A stretch of 35,527 nt of DNA from Castellaniella denitrificans (GTDB taxonomy: Bacteria > Pseudomonadota > Gammaproteobacteria > Burkholderiales > Burkholderiaceae_B). The DNA lies in NCBI RefSeq assembly GCF_027214045.1, contig NZ_JAPWHE010000015.1, forward strand, positions 1-35,527. Direction: 5' to 3'. Below are positions 18,212-25,442 of the stretch, one piece after another; position 1 is the stretch's first letter, and every line of letters starts with the position of its first letter. A program made the translations under genes and the position numbers. Under the pieces are notes generated by a model. It was not told where the DNA came from, searched no databases, and worked only from the letters and a program-made list of their open reading frames with translations.

Positions 18212-18991
18212 ATGAAGTCCAAAATTTTAGCGGCTAAAAAAACCGCTCTAGCCGTTGCACTCGCAACCGGCTTTATCACCACTACCACCGCCCCTGTGCA
18301 AGCTGGTATCCCCGTCATCGACGGCGGCAACCTGGCCCAGAACATCATGACGGCCATCGAGTCGGTGGCGCAGACGCTCAAGCAGATTGAGCAGTACCAG
18401 ACCCAGTTGCAGCAGTACGAAAATCAGCTCCAGAACACGATGGCCCCAGCCGCGTATATCTGGGATCAGGCGCAGACTACGATCAACCGGCTGATTGCCG
18501 CGCAAAACACGCTGGCCTATTACGAGAACCAGCTAGGCAGCCTGGATCGTTACCTGGCCAAGTTTCAGGACGTGGCCTATTACCGCAGCTCGCCATGCTT
18601 CAACGGCAGCGGCGGATGCACGCCGGCCGAAAAGGCAGCGATGGAAGAGAACCGCCGCCTGGCGTCAGAGTCGCAAAAGAAGGCCAACGATGCCCTGTTC
18701 CAGACCGTTGCCGACCAGCAAAAGGCTTTGAAGGATGACGCCCGTACCCTGGAGCGGCTGCAAGGCGCGGCCCAGGGTGCAACTGGCCAGCTACAGGCCA
18801 TCGGCTACGCCAACCAGCTCGCCAGCCAGCAGGCCAATCAGCTCTTGCAGATTCGCACCATGTTGACCGCCCAACACAACGCGGAGGCAGCCCGGATTGC
18901 AGCAGAACTCGATGCCGAGGCGCGAGGTGATGCCAGGGCCGAGCAAATGCGTACCTGGACGTTTCGCCCGAGTCCGGCAGACAACTACTAG
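18212..18991 (+). CDS. trbJ: TrbJ/VirB5-like conjugation pilus protein
   Basis: A 259-residue periplasmic protein of the TrbJ (VirB5) family, a minor pilus or adhesin subunit of type IV secretion. A signal peptide runs to about residue 31 (ending APVQA before GIPVID), then long Gln/Ala-rich helices (IEQYQTQLQQYENQLQN) fit the VirB5 helical bundle. ATG 18212 is chosen because GGAG lies 7 bases upstream and it exposes the signal peptide; the ORF itself begins at 18140. It heads trbJ-trbK-trbL. The C-terminus WTFRPSPADNY recurs in the next gene. Confidence 0.85.
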   Translation: MKSKILAAKKTALAVALATGFITTTTAPVQAGIPVIDGGNLAQNIMTAIESVAQTLKQIEQYQTQLQQYENQLQNTMAPAAYIWDQAQTTINRLIAAQNTLAYYENQLGSLDRYLAKFQDVAYYRSSPCFNGSGGCTPAEKAAMEENRRLASESQKKANDALFQTVADQQKALKDDARTLERLQGAAQGATGQLQAIGYANQLASQQANQLLQIRTMLTAQHNAEAARIAAELDAEARGDARAEQMRTWTFRPSPADNY

Positions 18992-19003
18992 GGAGGCGGT
19001 GAG

Positions 19004-19240
19004 ATGAAAAAAATCTTTTTTACTACCGCGGCTACGTTGCTGTTGTTGGCTGGATGTGAACAGGAAAGGATGCCCGAACCAAATGCGGCGACGTGTGCCC
19101 CCGATGCGTTCCAGGCAGCACTGAATGAAATGCGCAGCGAAGCGAACCGAGAGGCCTTTACCGAGGAATGCAGAGCATTCCAGAAGGCCAAGCAGATGCG
19201 TCAGTGGGAGTTCAAGCCCAGCCCTAAAGATGATTATTGA
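19004..19240 (+). CDS. trbK: TrbK-like lipoprotein (possible entry exclusion)
   Basis: A 78-residue lipoprotein: MKKIFFTTAATLLLLAGC gives a lipobox LLAG-Cys18. Position between trbJ and trbL and size match IncP TrbK, the inner-membrane lipoprotein that blocks entry of like plasmids; paired Cys residues (TCAPDAF and EECRAF) also fit EexN-like proteins. Its end WEFKPSPKDDY is nearly the same as the end of TrbJ, which suggests a shared binding surface or an old duplication. GGAGGCGGTGAG precedes the ATG. Confidence 0.7.
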   Translation: MKKIFFTTAATLLLLAGCEQERMPEPNAATCAPDAFQAALNEMRSEANREAFTEECRAFQKAKQMRQWEFKPSPKDDY

Positions 19241-19250
19241 GGTGGTCGCC

Positions 19251-20678
19251 ATGAGAAAGAAAATTGCTCTAGGTGGCTTGATGATGGTCGCCACAATGGT
19301 GCTGGCTGAACCTGCAATGGCGCAGGAGCTAAGTAGCAGCGGTGTTATGAATGATGTGCTCAAGCGTTTTCATGATGCTGCCGCAACATGGGGGCCAGCT
19401 ATTGAGTCCGCTGCATCGCGTTTGTTCTGGACGCTGGTTGTGATTTCGATGGTCTGGACATTCGGCATGATGGCTTTGCGCAAGGCCGACATTGGCGAGT
19501 TCTTCGCGGAGTTCGTTCGCTTCACGATCTTCACCGGCTTTTTCTGGTGGTTGCTGACGAATGCGAACCAGGGCATGAATATCGCCGGTACGATTGTTCA
19601 GTCATTGCAAACTCTGGGCGCGCAGGCGGGGGGACTTTCCAATAGCAATCTTGGGCCCTCCAGCATCCTTGATCTTGGTTTCGAGTTATACAACCGCACA
19701 GTACAGGCCACCTCGGAGCTGGGATGGCGGCAGATGGCAACTGCTCTGGTCATGGAGCTAATGGCCCTGGCTGTTTTGTTTGTCCTGGCGTTGATTGCGG
19801 TCAACCTGTTGCTGTTGCTCGCATCAGCCTGGATTCTGTTGTATGCCGGTGTGTTCTTCCTTGGCTTTGGTGGAAGTCGTTGGACTTCCGACATGGCGAT
19901 CAATTACTACAAGACCGTGCTGGGCCTGGCCGCACAGCTTATGGCAATGGTGCTTCTGGTTGCGATTGGCAAAGAGTTCATCAATCACTACTACACGCAA
20001 ATCAGCGAGAACATGGCATCCCAGGAACTGGCCGTGATGTTGGTTATATCGGTCATCTTGCTTTTCTTGGTCAACAAAGTTCCGCCGATGATTTCTGGTC
20101 TTGTGTCTGGTGGTGGTATTGGCGCAGCCGGTGGAATTGGAAACTTCGGTGCGGGTGCGGCAGTTGGGGCGGCGGTGACGGCGGCCAGTATGGCAACTGG
20201 CGGCGCTGCCCTGGCAGGTAAAGCGGTTATGGGTGCCGCAGCCGGTGCAGCCGGAGGTGCAAGTGCACTCCAAGCGGCTTTTCAGAAAGCATCAGCGAGT
20301 ATGGAAACCGGCGGTGACATGTCCAGCATGGGGTCAGTTGTCAGCAGTGGCGGAAACGGTGGTGGTGAAGCGGGTACTGCTGGCAGTAGCCCATTCGCCC
20401 AAGCGGCTGGCTTTGGTGACAGCGGCAGTAGCTCAAGCAGTGGCGGCTTTGCCAAGGCCGCGAAGCTGGCCACAGGCACGGCCTCCGAGTTAGCCAAGGG
20501 TGTCGGCTCTCAAGTGAAGCAGGGATTCCAGGAGCGAGTGAGCGAAACCACAGGCGGAAAACTGGCTGCTTCGATACGCGAAAGCATGGAGCCGAAAGAA
20601 GCAAGCCAATCTGGCCAGTTCGAGGGCAATAGCTTGGGCGCCGATTCTGGCCCAGATAGTAACGAAGTCAGGAGTTAG
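19251..20678 (+). CDS. trbL: TrbL/VirB6-like mating channel protein
   Basis: A 475-residue inner-membrane protein of the TrbL (VirB6) family. A signal-like first segment ends near AMAQ (residue 25). About six membrane spans follow up to residue 285, including WTLVVISMVWTFGMMAL, LMALAVLFVLALIAVNLLLL and LAVMLVISVILLFLV. A long Gly/Ser/Ala-rich soluble tail completes it. ATG 19251 has GAGGTGG upstream and starts 10 bp after the trbK-like gene; the in-frame extension to 19125 lies inside that gene. No other channel genes (VirB4, VirB8-10, coupling protein) are present, so it cannot form a secretion system alone. Confidence 0.88.
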   Translation: MRKKIALGGLMMVATMVLAEPAMAQELSSSGVMNDVLKRFHDAAATWGPAIESAASRLFWTLVVISMVWTFGMMALRKADIGEFFAEFVRFTIFTGFFWWLLTNANQGMNIAGTIVQSLQTLGAQAGGLSNSNLGPSSILDLGFELYNRTVQATSELGWRQMATALVMELMALAVLFVLALIAVNLLLLLASAWILLYAGVFFLGFGGSRWTSDMAINYYKTVLGLAAQLMAMVLLVAIGKEFINHYYTQISENMASQELAVMLVISVILLFLVNKVPPMISGLVSGGGIGAAGGIGNFGAGAAVGAAVTAASMATGGAALAGKAVMGAAAGAAGGASALQAAFQKASASMETGGDMSSMGSVVSSGGNGGGEAGTAGSSPFAQAAGFGDSGSSSSSGGFAKAAKLATGTASELAKGVGSQVKQGFQERVSETTGGKLAASIRESMEPKEASQSGQFEGNSLGADSGPDSNEVRS

Positions 20679-20682
20679 CACG

Positions 20683-20931
20683 ATGACGACATCAACATAC
20701 ATGGCCGCATTGGCGGCCCTGGATGAAGCGCCAAGGGAAGAAGTCAGCCAGGTATTTATTTCGCCGCTGGGTGATCAATCGACCGAGGTCGATGCAGAGA
20801 CAGAAACAGCCGCTTTTGTATCACGGCCAGACCCTATGAGAGAGAGCGAAACTAAGCCGATAAGTATTGAGGTTAATGGCGGCAGGAATGAGCGGTCAGC
20901 ATTCGCGGAGGCGGCGGGGCTGTACCTGTAG
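20683..20931 (+). CDS. Small hypothetical protein after trbL
   Basis: An 82-residue protein, acidic and without membrane spans or known motifs (MTTSTYMAALAALDEAPREE at the start). It begins 4 bp after the trbL stop with CAGGAG upstream, so it is probably translated with the trb genes. I do not recognise the family. A hairpin at 20937-20960 follows. Confidence 0.6.
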   Translation: MTTSTYMAALAALDEAPREEVSQVFISPLGDQSTEVDAETETAAFVSRPDPMRESETKPISIEVNGGRNERSAFAEAAGLYL

Positions 20932-20936
20932 GCGCA

Positions 20937-20960
20937 CCGGGCTGGCCACAACCAGCCCGG
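20937..20960 (+). terminator. Strong hairpin after the trb block
   Basis: CCGGGCTGG, loop CCACAA, CCAGCCCGG: a perfect 9-bp stem. No long T-run follows (CACTTTC), so it may attenuate rather than fully end transcription of the trb block. Confidence 0.5.
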
Positions 20961-20994
20961 CACTTTCAATCAACACCTACTGGAGAGGTGAATT

Positions 20995-21219
20995 ATGACA
21001 ACACAACATATTATCGAACCAGGGCAAGCAGTGCATCAAGCAGCGGCTATTCTTTCTTCTTTGGAGTACATCAACCAAGCGGAAGCGCGGAGCCTTGGGC
21101 CATTGGCCGAAGCCGTCGCTAATGCTTTTATGGTGGTGTACTACCAAGCTGAAACGGGCCGGGCGACACAGGCTGATTTTCAAGAAGCAATGAACGCCTT
21201 GCGCCAAGCGTGCAGCTAA
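20995..21219 (+). CDS. Small hypothetical protein
   Basis: A 74-residue helical protein (MTTQHIIEPGQAVHQAAAIL at the start) with a strong ribosome site GGAGAGG 6 bases before the ATG. It lies between a hairpin and a strong terminator, so it may be its own unit or the end of the trb block. The mostly Ala/Glu/Gln composition suggests a small helical protein; I do not recognise it. Confidence 0.6.
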   Translation: MTTQHIIEPGQAVHQAAAILSSLEYINQAEARSLGPLAEAVANAFMVVYYQAETGRATQADFQEAMNALRQACS

Positions 21220-21224
21220 TGACG

Positions 21225-21256
21225 AAAGGGCGGCCACTCGAACTGGCCGCCTTTTT
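21225..21256. terminator. Bidirectional rho-independent terminator
   Basis: AAA-GGCGGCCA, loop CTCGAAC, TGGCCGCC-TTTTT. The 8-bp GC stem is flanked by A and T runs, so it works in both directions between the + strand gene ending at 21219 and the - strand gene ending at 21256. Confidence 0.85.
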
Positions 21257-21459
21257 CAATCTTCACTGTTTGGCCATTCCCGACCCACAGACGGCGCATC
21301 CATCCATTCGCGTTCCTCCGGCGGCAGCGGGTAAGCCCCGGATGCTTCCGCGTCGGCCAGTAGTTCGGCCAGTGTGTAGCGCACCCGACCAGTGGAAACG
21401 GCGCGGGCCGGGTCGGCCTTCTCATGCAGCCTGTTCTCTAGGTTCTTTGGGTCTGTCAT
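21256..21459 (-). CDS. MazE/PemI-like orphan antitoxin
   Basis: A 67-residue protein whose RVRYTLAELLAD and later EREWMDAPSVGREW are the toxin-binding C-terminal pattern of MazE/ChpI/PemI-type antitoxins. It lacks an obvious N-terminal AbrB fold, and no PemK/MazF-like toxin follows, since the next minus-strand space is taken by a convergent gene. Its start overlaps the stop of a tiny upstream ORF (ATGA). It may be a remnant or an anti-toxin that neutralises toxins of related plasmids. It lies just downstream of arsB. Confidence 0.55.
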   Translation of the reverse strand: MTDPKNLENRLHEKADPARAVSTGRVRYTLAELLADAEASGAYPLPPEEREWMDAPSVGREWPNSED

Positions 21460-21548
21460 CGGGCGACCTCAGCAAGCATGGATACTAGGTGTTCCAGGTC
21501 AGTGATCGAATGCGCCAGGAAGCGGCCGGCGCGGCAATCTGCAATCAT
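21456..21548 (-). CDS. Possible 30-residue ORF coupled to the MazE-like gene
   Basis: Reading from ATG 21548 gives 30 codons (MIADCRAGRFLAHSITDLEH at the start) whose TGA overlaps the next ATG. Such coupling is typical of real genes. However, the Shine-Dalgarno sequence is too close to the start, and the frame opens only shortly upstream, just after arsB, so this may be the end of a decayed larger gene. Confidence 0.3.
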   Translation of the reverse strand: MIADCRAGRFLAHSITDLEHLVSMLAEVAR

Positions 21549-21573
21549 TTCCTCAGTTTTTTCCTACTCATGT

Positions 21574-22641
21574 TCAACCTCGTTCGTACCAGCTCTTCGA
21601 GCGATTCACCACGCGCACGACCAGCAGCATCACCGGCACTTCGACCAGGACGCCGACCACGGTTGCCAATGCAGCGCCGGAGTGCAGACCGAACAAGCTG
21701 ATGGCGGCCGCCACGGCCAGCTCGAAGAAGTTGCTGGCACCGATCAGGGCCGAAGGACAGGCGACAGAGTGCTTTTCCCCCGCCCGCTTGTTCAGCCAGT
21801 AGGCTAACCCGGAATTGAAGAACACTTGAATCAAGATCGGCACGGCTAGCATGGCGATCACTAACGGCTGCCGGATGATGGCCTCGCCCTGGAAGGCGAA
21901 CAGTAGAACCAACGTCAGCAGCAGCGCGGCCATCGACCACGGCCCGATCTTCTGCATGGCCCGTTCAAAGGCGGCCTGTCCTTGCTTGAGCAGATGCCGC
22001 CGCAAGAGCTGCGCCAGGATCACCGGCACGATGATGTAGAGCACGACCGAAATCAGCAGCGTGTCCCAAGGCACCGAGATCGAGGACATGCCCAGCAGCA
22101 GGCCGACGATGGGCGCGAAGGCCACGATCATGATGGCGTCGTTCAGAGCCACTTGCGAGAGCGTGAAAAGCGGGTCGCCGTTGGTAAGGCGGCTCCACAC
22201 GAACACCATTGCCGTGCAGGGCGCGGCGGCCAGCAAGATCAAGCCCGCGATGTAGCTGTCCAGTTGATCGGCCGGCAGGAACGGAGCGAACACTTGTCGG
22301 ATGAACAGCCACCCCAGCAGGGCCATCGAGAATGGCTTGACGGCCCAATTCACGAACAGCGTGACGCCGATGCCGCGCCAATGCTCTTTGACCTGGTGCA
22401 GCGCCCCGAAGTCGATCTTGACCAGCATCGGGACGATCATTACCCAAATCAGCAGGCCCACCGGCAAATTGACCTGGGCCACTTCCATGCGGCCTATGGC
22501 CTGGAACACGTCAGGAAGGCCCTGGCCGAGCGCAACACCGGCGACGATGCACAGGGCCACCCACAGCGTCAGGTAACGCTCGAAGCCGCTCATCGGGGCC
22601 TGGCGCGGCTTCGCGGCGATGGCCTGTGCGCCGGCGCTCAT
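21574..22641 (-). CDS. arsB: Arsenite efflux transporter ACR3
   Basis: A 355-residue inner-membrane arsenite exporter of the ACR3 (Arr3) family, with 10 hydrophobic spans. The key Cys142 in LLAAAPCTAMVFVWS and Glu334 in VLVEVP, both needed for arsenite transport in this family, are present. It is the last gene of arsRHCB; its start overlaps the arsC stop by 4 bases. It exports arsenite made by ArsC. Confidence 0.93.
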   Translation of the reverse strand: MSAGAQAIAAKPRQAPMSGFERYLTLWVALCIVAGVALGQGLPDVFQAIGRMEVAQVNLPVGLLIWVMIVPMLVKIDFGALHQVKEHWRGIGVTLFVNWAVKPFSMALLGWLFIRQVFAPFLPADQLDSYIAGLILLAAAPCTAMVFVWSRLTNGDPLFTLSQVALNDAIMIVAFAPIVGLLLGMSSISVPWDTLLISVVLYIIVPVILAQLLRRHLLKQGQAAFERAMQKIGPWSMAALLLTLVLLFAFQGEAIIRQPLVIAMLAVPILIQVFFNSGLAYWLNKRAGEKHSVACPSALIGASNFFELAVAAAISLFGLHSGAALATVVGVLVEVPVMLLVVRVVNRSKSWYERG

Positions 22642-23144
22642 GCTTCCTGCTCGGTCTTGCCGATGTTCGCCAGCTCGCGCTTGATGGCCGTCTGGTCAAG
22701 CATTTTGAGAGGCAGATTCACGAACAGGCGGACGCGGTTCATCATGTGCCGGAAGGTTTGTTCGAAGGCCCGGCGCTTCTCGGCGTCAGTGCCTTCGACG
22801 GCGGCCGGGTCTTCAAATCCCCAATGCGCCGAGATCGGCTGACCAGGCCACACCGGACACATTTCGCCGGCGGCGTTGTCGCAGACGGTGATGATGAAGT
22901 CCATCTTCGGTGCGTCGGGCGTGGCGTACTCGTCCCAGCTCTTGCTGCGCAGATTCTCGGTCGGGTAATTCACCGACTCCACCTTTTCGACGGCGAAGGG
23001 ATTGACCTTGCCGGTTGGGTGACTGCCGGCGCTGTAGGCGCGGAAGCGCCCTTGCCCCATCGTGTTGATGAGAGCTTCGGCCATGATGCTGCGCGCCGAA
23101 TTGCCGGTGCAGAGGATGAGGACGTTATAGATTCTTTCGGTCAT
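22638..23144 (-). CDS. arsC: Arsenate reductase (LMW phosphatase fold)
   Basis: A 168-residue arsenate reductase of the low-molecular-weight tyrosine-phosphatase fold. The P-loop CTGNSARS has Cys12 and Arg18. Cys88 ([12 protein letters not shown]) and Cys96 provide the redox relay used by thioredoxin- or glutaredoxin-linked enzymes. WGFEDPA gives the general acid Asp region. It reduces arsenate to arsenite for ACR3. Start and stop overlap the neighbouring ars genes by 4 bases each. Confidence 0.93.
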   Translation of the reverse strand: MTERIYNVLILCTGNSARSIMAEALINTMGQGRFRAYSAGSHPTGKVNPFAVEKVESVNYPTENLRSKSWDEYATPDAPKMDFIITVCDNAAGEMCPVWPGQPISAHWGFEDPAAVEGTDAEKRRAFEQTFRHMMNRVRLFVNLPLKMLDQTAIKRELANIGKTEQEA

Positions 23145-23908
23145 GATGTTTCGCTTTCTGGTAGTGGCTGGGGAGCAATGGCGATGGATGAAAGATCGGT
23201 GGCCTCGTCGATGACGTGGCCGGCCGCTTTCCGTTCGGAATAGCGGTCTGTCAGTGCTTCACGGTGCGGCCGTACCAGCGCCGTGAAGCGCACCAGTTCT
23301 TCCATCACATCGGCTATTCGGTCGTAGTACGGCGAGGGCTTCATGCGGCCCGCCGCGTCGAACTCTTGGAACGCTTTGGCGATACTCGACTGGTTCGGAA
23401 TGGTGAACATTCGCATCCAGCGGCCGAGCAGACGCAAGGTGTTCACGGCGTTGAAGCTCTGCGAGCCGCCGGATACCTGCATCACGGCCAGGGTGCGGCC
23501 TTGGGTCGGCCGGATGCCGGCCATTTCAAGCGGCAGATGGTCAATCTGCGCCTTCATGACACTGGTAATCTGACCGTGGCGTTCCGGGCTGCACCAGACT
23601 TGTCCCTCTGACCACTCGGACAGGGCGCGCAGCTCCTTGACGGCCGGGTGATCGTCGCTTTGCACTTGATCGGGCAACGGCAAATCGGACGGGTCGAAGA
23701 TGCGTGTTTCTGCGCCAAAGAATTGCAGCAGCCGGGCCGCTTCCTCGACGGCCAGCCGTGAGAACGAGCGGGCGCGCAGCGAGCCATACAGCAGCAGGAT
23801 ACGCACCGGCGGGGCGTCGGGTGCCAGCCCGAGCGCCGGGCGCTCGATGGCAAAGGATTTGTCCAAAGCGGGCAAAGAATCGGGGTCGGAAAGATGGCGA
23901 AGTCTCAT
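23141..23908 (-). CDS. arsH: ArsH NADPH:FMN oxidoreductase
   Basis: A 255-residue flavodoxin-like FMN reductase. The FMN phosphate loop [11 protein letters not shown] is at residues 41-51, and the family stretches PLPDQ, SPERHG and IDHLP follow. ArsH oxidises trivalent organoarsenicals to less toxic pentavalent forms and counters oxidative stress. ATG 23908 is chosen because it overlaps the arsR stop (ATGA); the ORF's extra 14 residues up to 23950 lie inside arsR. It is the second gene of the operon. Confidence 0.92.
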   Translation of the reverse strand: MRLRHLSDPDSLPALDKSFAIERPALGLAPDAPPVRILLLYGSLRARSFSRLAVEEAARLLQFFGAETRIFDPSDLPLPDQVQSDDHPAVKELRALSEWSEGQVWCSPERHGQITSVMKAQIDHLPLEMAGIRPTQGRTLAVMQVSGGSQSFNAVNTLRLLGRWMRMFTIPNQSSIAKAFQEFDAAGRMKPSPYYDRIADVMEELVRFTALVRPHREALTDRYSERKAAGHVIDEATDLSSIAIAPQPLPESETS

Positions 23909-24237
23909 GCCAACACCTTCCCGGCTTCCGTGGTGCAAGACAGGTTGCACACCTGGCCGCCGCAGCAGTTTTCCGTGAGAAAGGCCACCAGGTTAGTGGC
24001 CGTCGAAAAGTTCGCCTCGTAGATCACAAATCGGCCTTCTTGCCGCGACGTGACCATGCCGGCGTGTGCCAGCTCTTTCAGGTGGAAGGATAGCGAAGAC
24101 GGCGGGATGCCGGCCGCTTCGCTGATTTTTCCGGCGGCCATGCCGGCGGGGCCGGCCTGGACGAGAAGCCGGAACACCGCGAGGCGCGATTCTTGAGCGA
24201 TGGCCGCCAGGGCGGCTACAGCATTTATCGTTTCCAT
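23905..24237 (-). CDS. arsR: Arsenic-responsive repressor ArsR
   Basis: A 110-residue ArsR/SmtB winged-helix repressor. The DNA-recognition region [16 protein letters not shown] is intact. The usual ELCVCDL metal site in helix 3 is absent; instead a C-terminal cluster Cys91, Cys92, Cys97 and Cys101 ([11 protein letters not shown]) is the likely arsenite sensor, as in the Acidithiobacillus-type ArsR with Cys95/96/102. It is the first gene of the operon. The ATG has no Shine-Dalgarno sequence, and a promoter lies so close that the mRNA may be leaderless. Confidence 0.92.
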   Translation of the reverse strand: METINAVAALAAIAQESRLAVFRLLVQAGPAGMAAGKISEAAGIPPSSLSFHLKELAHAGMVTSRQEGRFVIYEANFSTATNLVAFLTENCCGGQVCNLSCTTEAGKVLA

Positions 24238-24239
24238 GT

Positions 24240-24273
24240 TTCAATAATAGTCGAAATATGGAGTGTGCTCAAT
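24240..24273 (-). promoter_or_regulatory. ars promoter and possible ArsR operator
   Basis: On the minus strand TTGAGC (24273-24268) and TATTAT (24251-24246) are 16 bp apart. The predicted start is near 24239, two bases from the arsR ATG. The partly symmetric TTTC-N10-GAAA (24240-24257) covers the -10, as expected for an ArsR operator. Confidence 0.45.
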
Positions 24274-24274
24274 A

Positions 24275-24301
24275 GCTCATTTAAGCTGTAAAAATGAGCT
24301 A
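24275..24301. repeat. Inverted repeat between arsR and the resolvase, possible res subsite
   Basis: AGCTCATTT and its exact reverse complement AAATGAGCT are 9 bp apart (24275-24283 and 24293-24301). The repeat lies 84 bp before the resolvase gene, where serine resolvases usually have their res site. Further CATTT-containing half sites (TGCATTTGAG near 24353) may form other subsites. Confidence 0.4.
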
Positions 24302-24384
24302 GGCGCATTTAGATCGATATGTGATAAATTGGCCTGCCAGTTTAAGATGGGTGCATTTGAGTATGCCCAAAGGAGCCCGCAAGT

Positions 24385-25122
24385 ATGCGCAGGACGAAGC
24401 CAGTAGCCGCGCCGATGGTGGCGCGGGTCTATCTGCGCGTCAGCACCGACGCGCAGGACTTGGAACGCCAAGAGGCGATCACTACGGCCGCGAAGGCCGC
24501 CGGCTACTACGTCGCCGGCATCTACCGTGAGAAGGCATCCGGCGCACGCGCCGACCGGCCTGAGCTGCTGCGCATGATCGGCGACCTACAGCCCGGCGAG
24601 GTGGTCATTGCCGAGAAGATCGACCGCATCAGCCGCCTACCTTTGCCCGAGGCCGAGCGCCTGGTGGCCTCGATACAGGCCAAAGGCGCACGCCTGGCCG
24701 TCCCTGGCGTGGTCGATCTATCCGACCTGGCGGCCGAGGCCCAGGGCGTCGCCAAGATCGTGCTGGAAGCCGTGCAGATCATGCTTTTTCGCCTGGCCTT
24801 GCAGATGGCCCGCGACGACTACGAGGACAGGCGCGAACGCCAGCGCCAAGGCATTGAGTTGGCCCGCCAGGCCGGGCGGTACAAGGGCCGCCGTGCTGAT
24901 CCGAAGCGCCGCGCCCAAGTTGTCGCGCTGCGCAAGTCCGGCTACAGCATCAACAAGACCGCCGAGCTGGCCGGGTACAGTGCGGCCCAGGTGAAACGGA
25001 TATGGGCCGAGGTCAGCCAGGCCGAAGCGAAGCAGCACGGCGCGTTCGTGGAGGACGCATTGACGGAAGCCGATGCCCTGGCCGCTGTCGGCCAGGATGA
25101 GCGCCAGGAGGAAAGGGCATGA
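24385..25122 (+). CDS. resG: Serine resolvase/invertase
   Basis: A 245-residue serine recombinase. The catalytic domain has VYLRVSTDAQDLERQ with nucleophile Ser20, and the later EKIDRISRLP arginine motif. A long helix E region and a C-terminal helix-turn-helix (SINKTAELAGYSAAQVKRIW, about residues 190-210) follow, then an unusual acidic tail of about 30 residues. AGGAG lies upstream of ATG 24385. No Tn3-type transposase or terminal repeats were seen, so it probably resolves multimers of the island circle. It corresponds to the resolvase gene named resG in GIsul2. Confidence 0.9.
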   Translation: MRRTKPVAAPMVARVYLRVSTDAQDLERQEAITTAAKAAGYYVAGIYREKASGARADRPELLRMIGDLQPGEVVIAEKIDRISRLPLPEAERLVASIQAKGARLAVPGVVDLSDLAAEAQGVAKIVLEAVQIMLFRLALQMARDDYEDRRERQRQGIELARQAGRYKGRRADPKRRAQVVALRKSGYSINKTAELAGYSAAQVKRIWAEVSQAEAKQHGAFVEDALTEADALAAVGQDERQEERA

Positions 25123-25343
25123 AGAAGCCGAACCAAGACGACGAGCCGTTTTTCATCACCGAGGAGATTGCGGCCGAAATGATCGCCGGCGGCTATGAGT
25201 TCGAGCTGCCGCCCATTCCTTGCACCATCCGCCTACGCGACGTGCTGGAGCGCATGACCGATGCTGAGCTAGCATTGCAGCCGGGCGAGATCGCCGACCA
25301 GGAGCGTGAACGCTGCCGGCGCAAGCCGTGTTCAACCTCATGA
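25119..25343 (+). CDS. Small hypothetical protein coupled to the resolvase
   Basis: A 74-residue acidic protein (MKKPNQDDEPFFITEEIAAE at the start) whose ATG overlaps the resolvase stop (ATGA), so it is translated with it. No known motif was recognised. Its stop lies 5 bases before the right-end repeats of the inner att site, so the gene fills the island up to that end. Confidence 0.65.
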   Translation: MKKPNQDDEPFFITEEIAAEMIAGGYEFELPPIPCTIRLRDVLERMTDAELALQPGEIADQERERCRRKPCSTS

Positions 25344-25348
25344 TCTGG

Positions 25349-25442
25349 TCATGGTATTTTTCATGGCACTGAGCCTGATAGTTCTTGCAAATTGTTGTCA
25401 CTAAAGGGTTTTGTGTGCTTGTTTACAATCGAGTGGGAGTGA
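25349..25442 (+). other. Internal right end (att-like), between resolvase and CR2
   Basis: TCATGGTATTT and TCATGGCACT (25349-25370) stand 94 bp before the end of the core ATCGAGTGGGAGTGA (25428-25442). The true right end at 28641-28734 has the same layout and the same 94-bp length, with different DNA between. Both share TTGTTTACAAT just before GAGTGGGAGTGA. This is therefore a second genuine-looking right end. Confidence 0.75.

Noticed and set aside
24238..25343. A Tn3-family transposon around the resolvase
   Set aside because: No Tn3 transposase and no 38-bp terminal repeats were seen nearby; the resolvase belongs to the island backbone.
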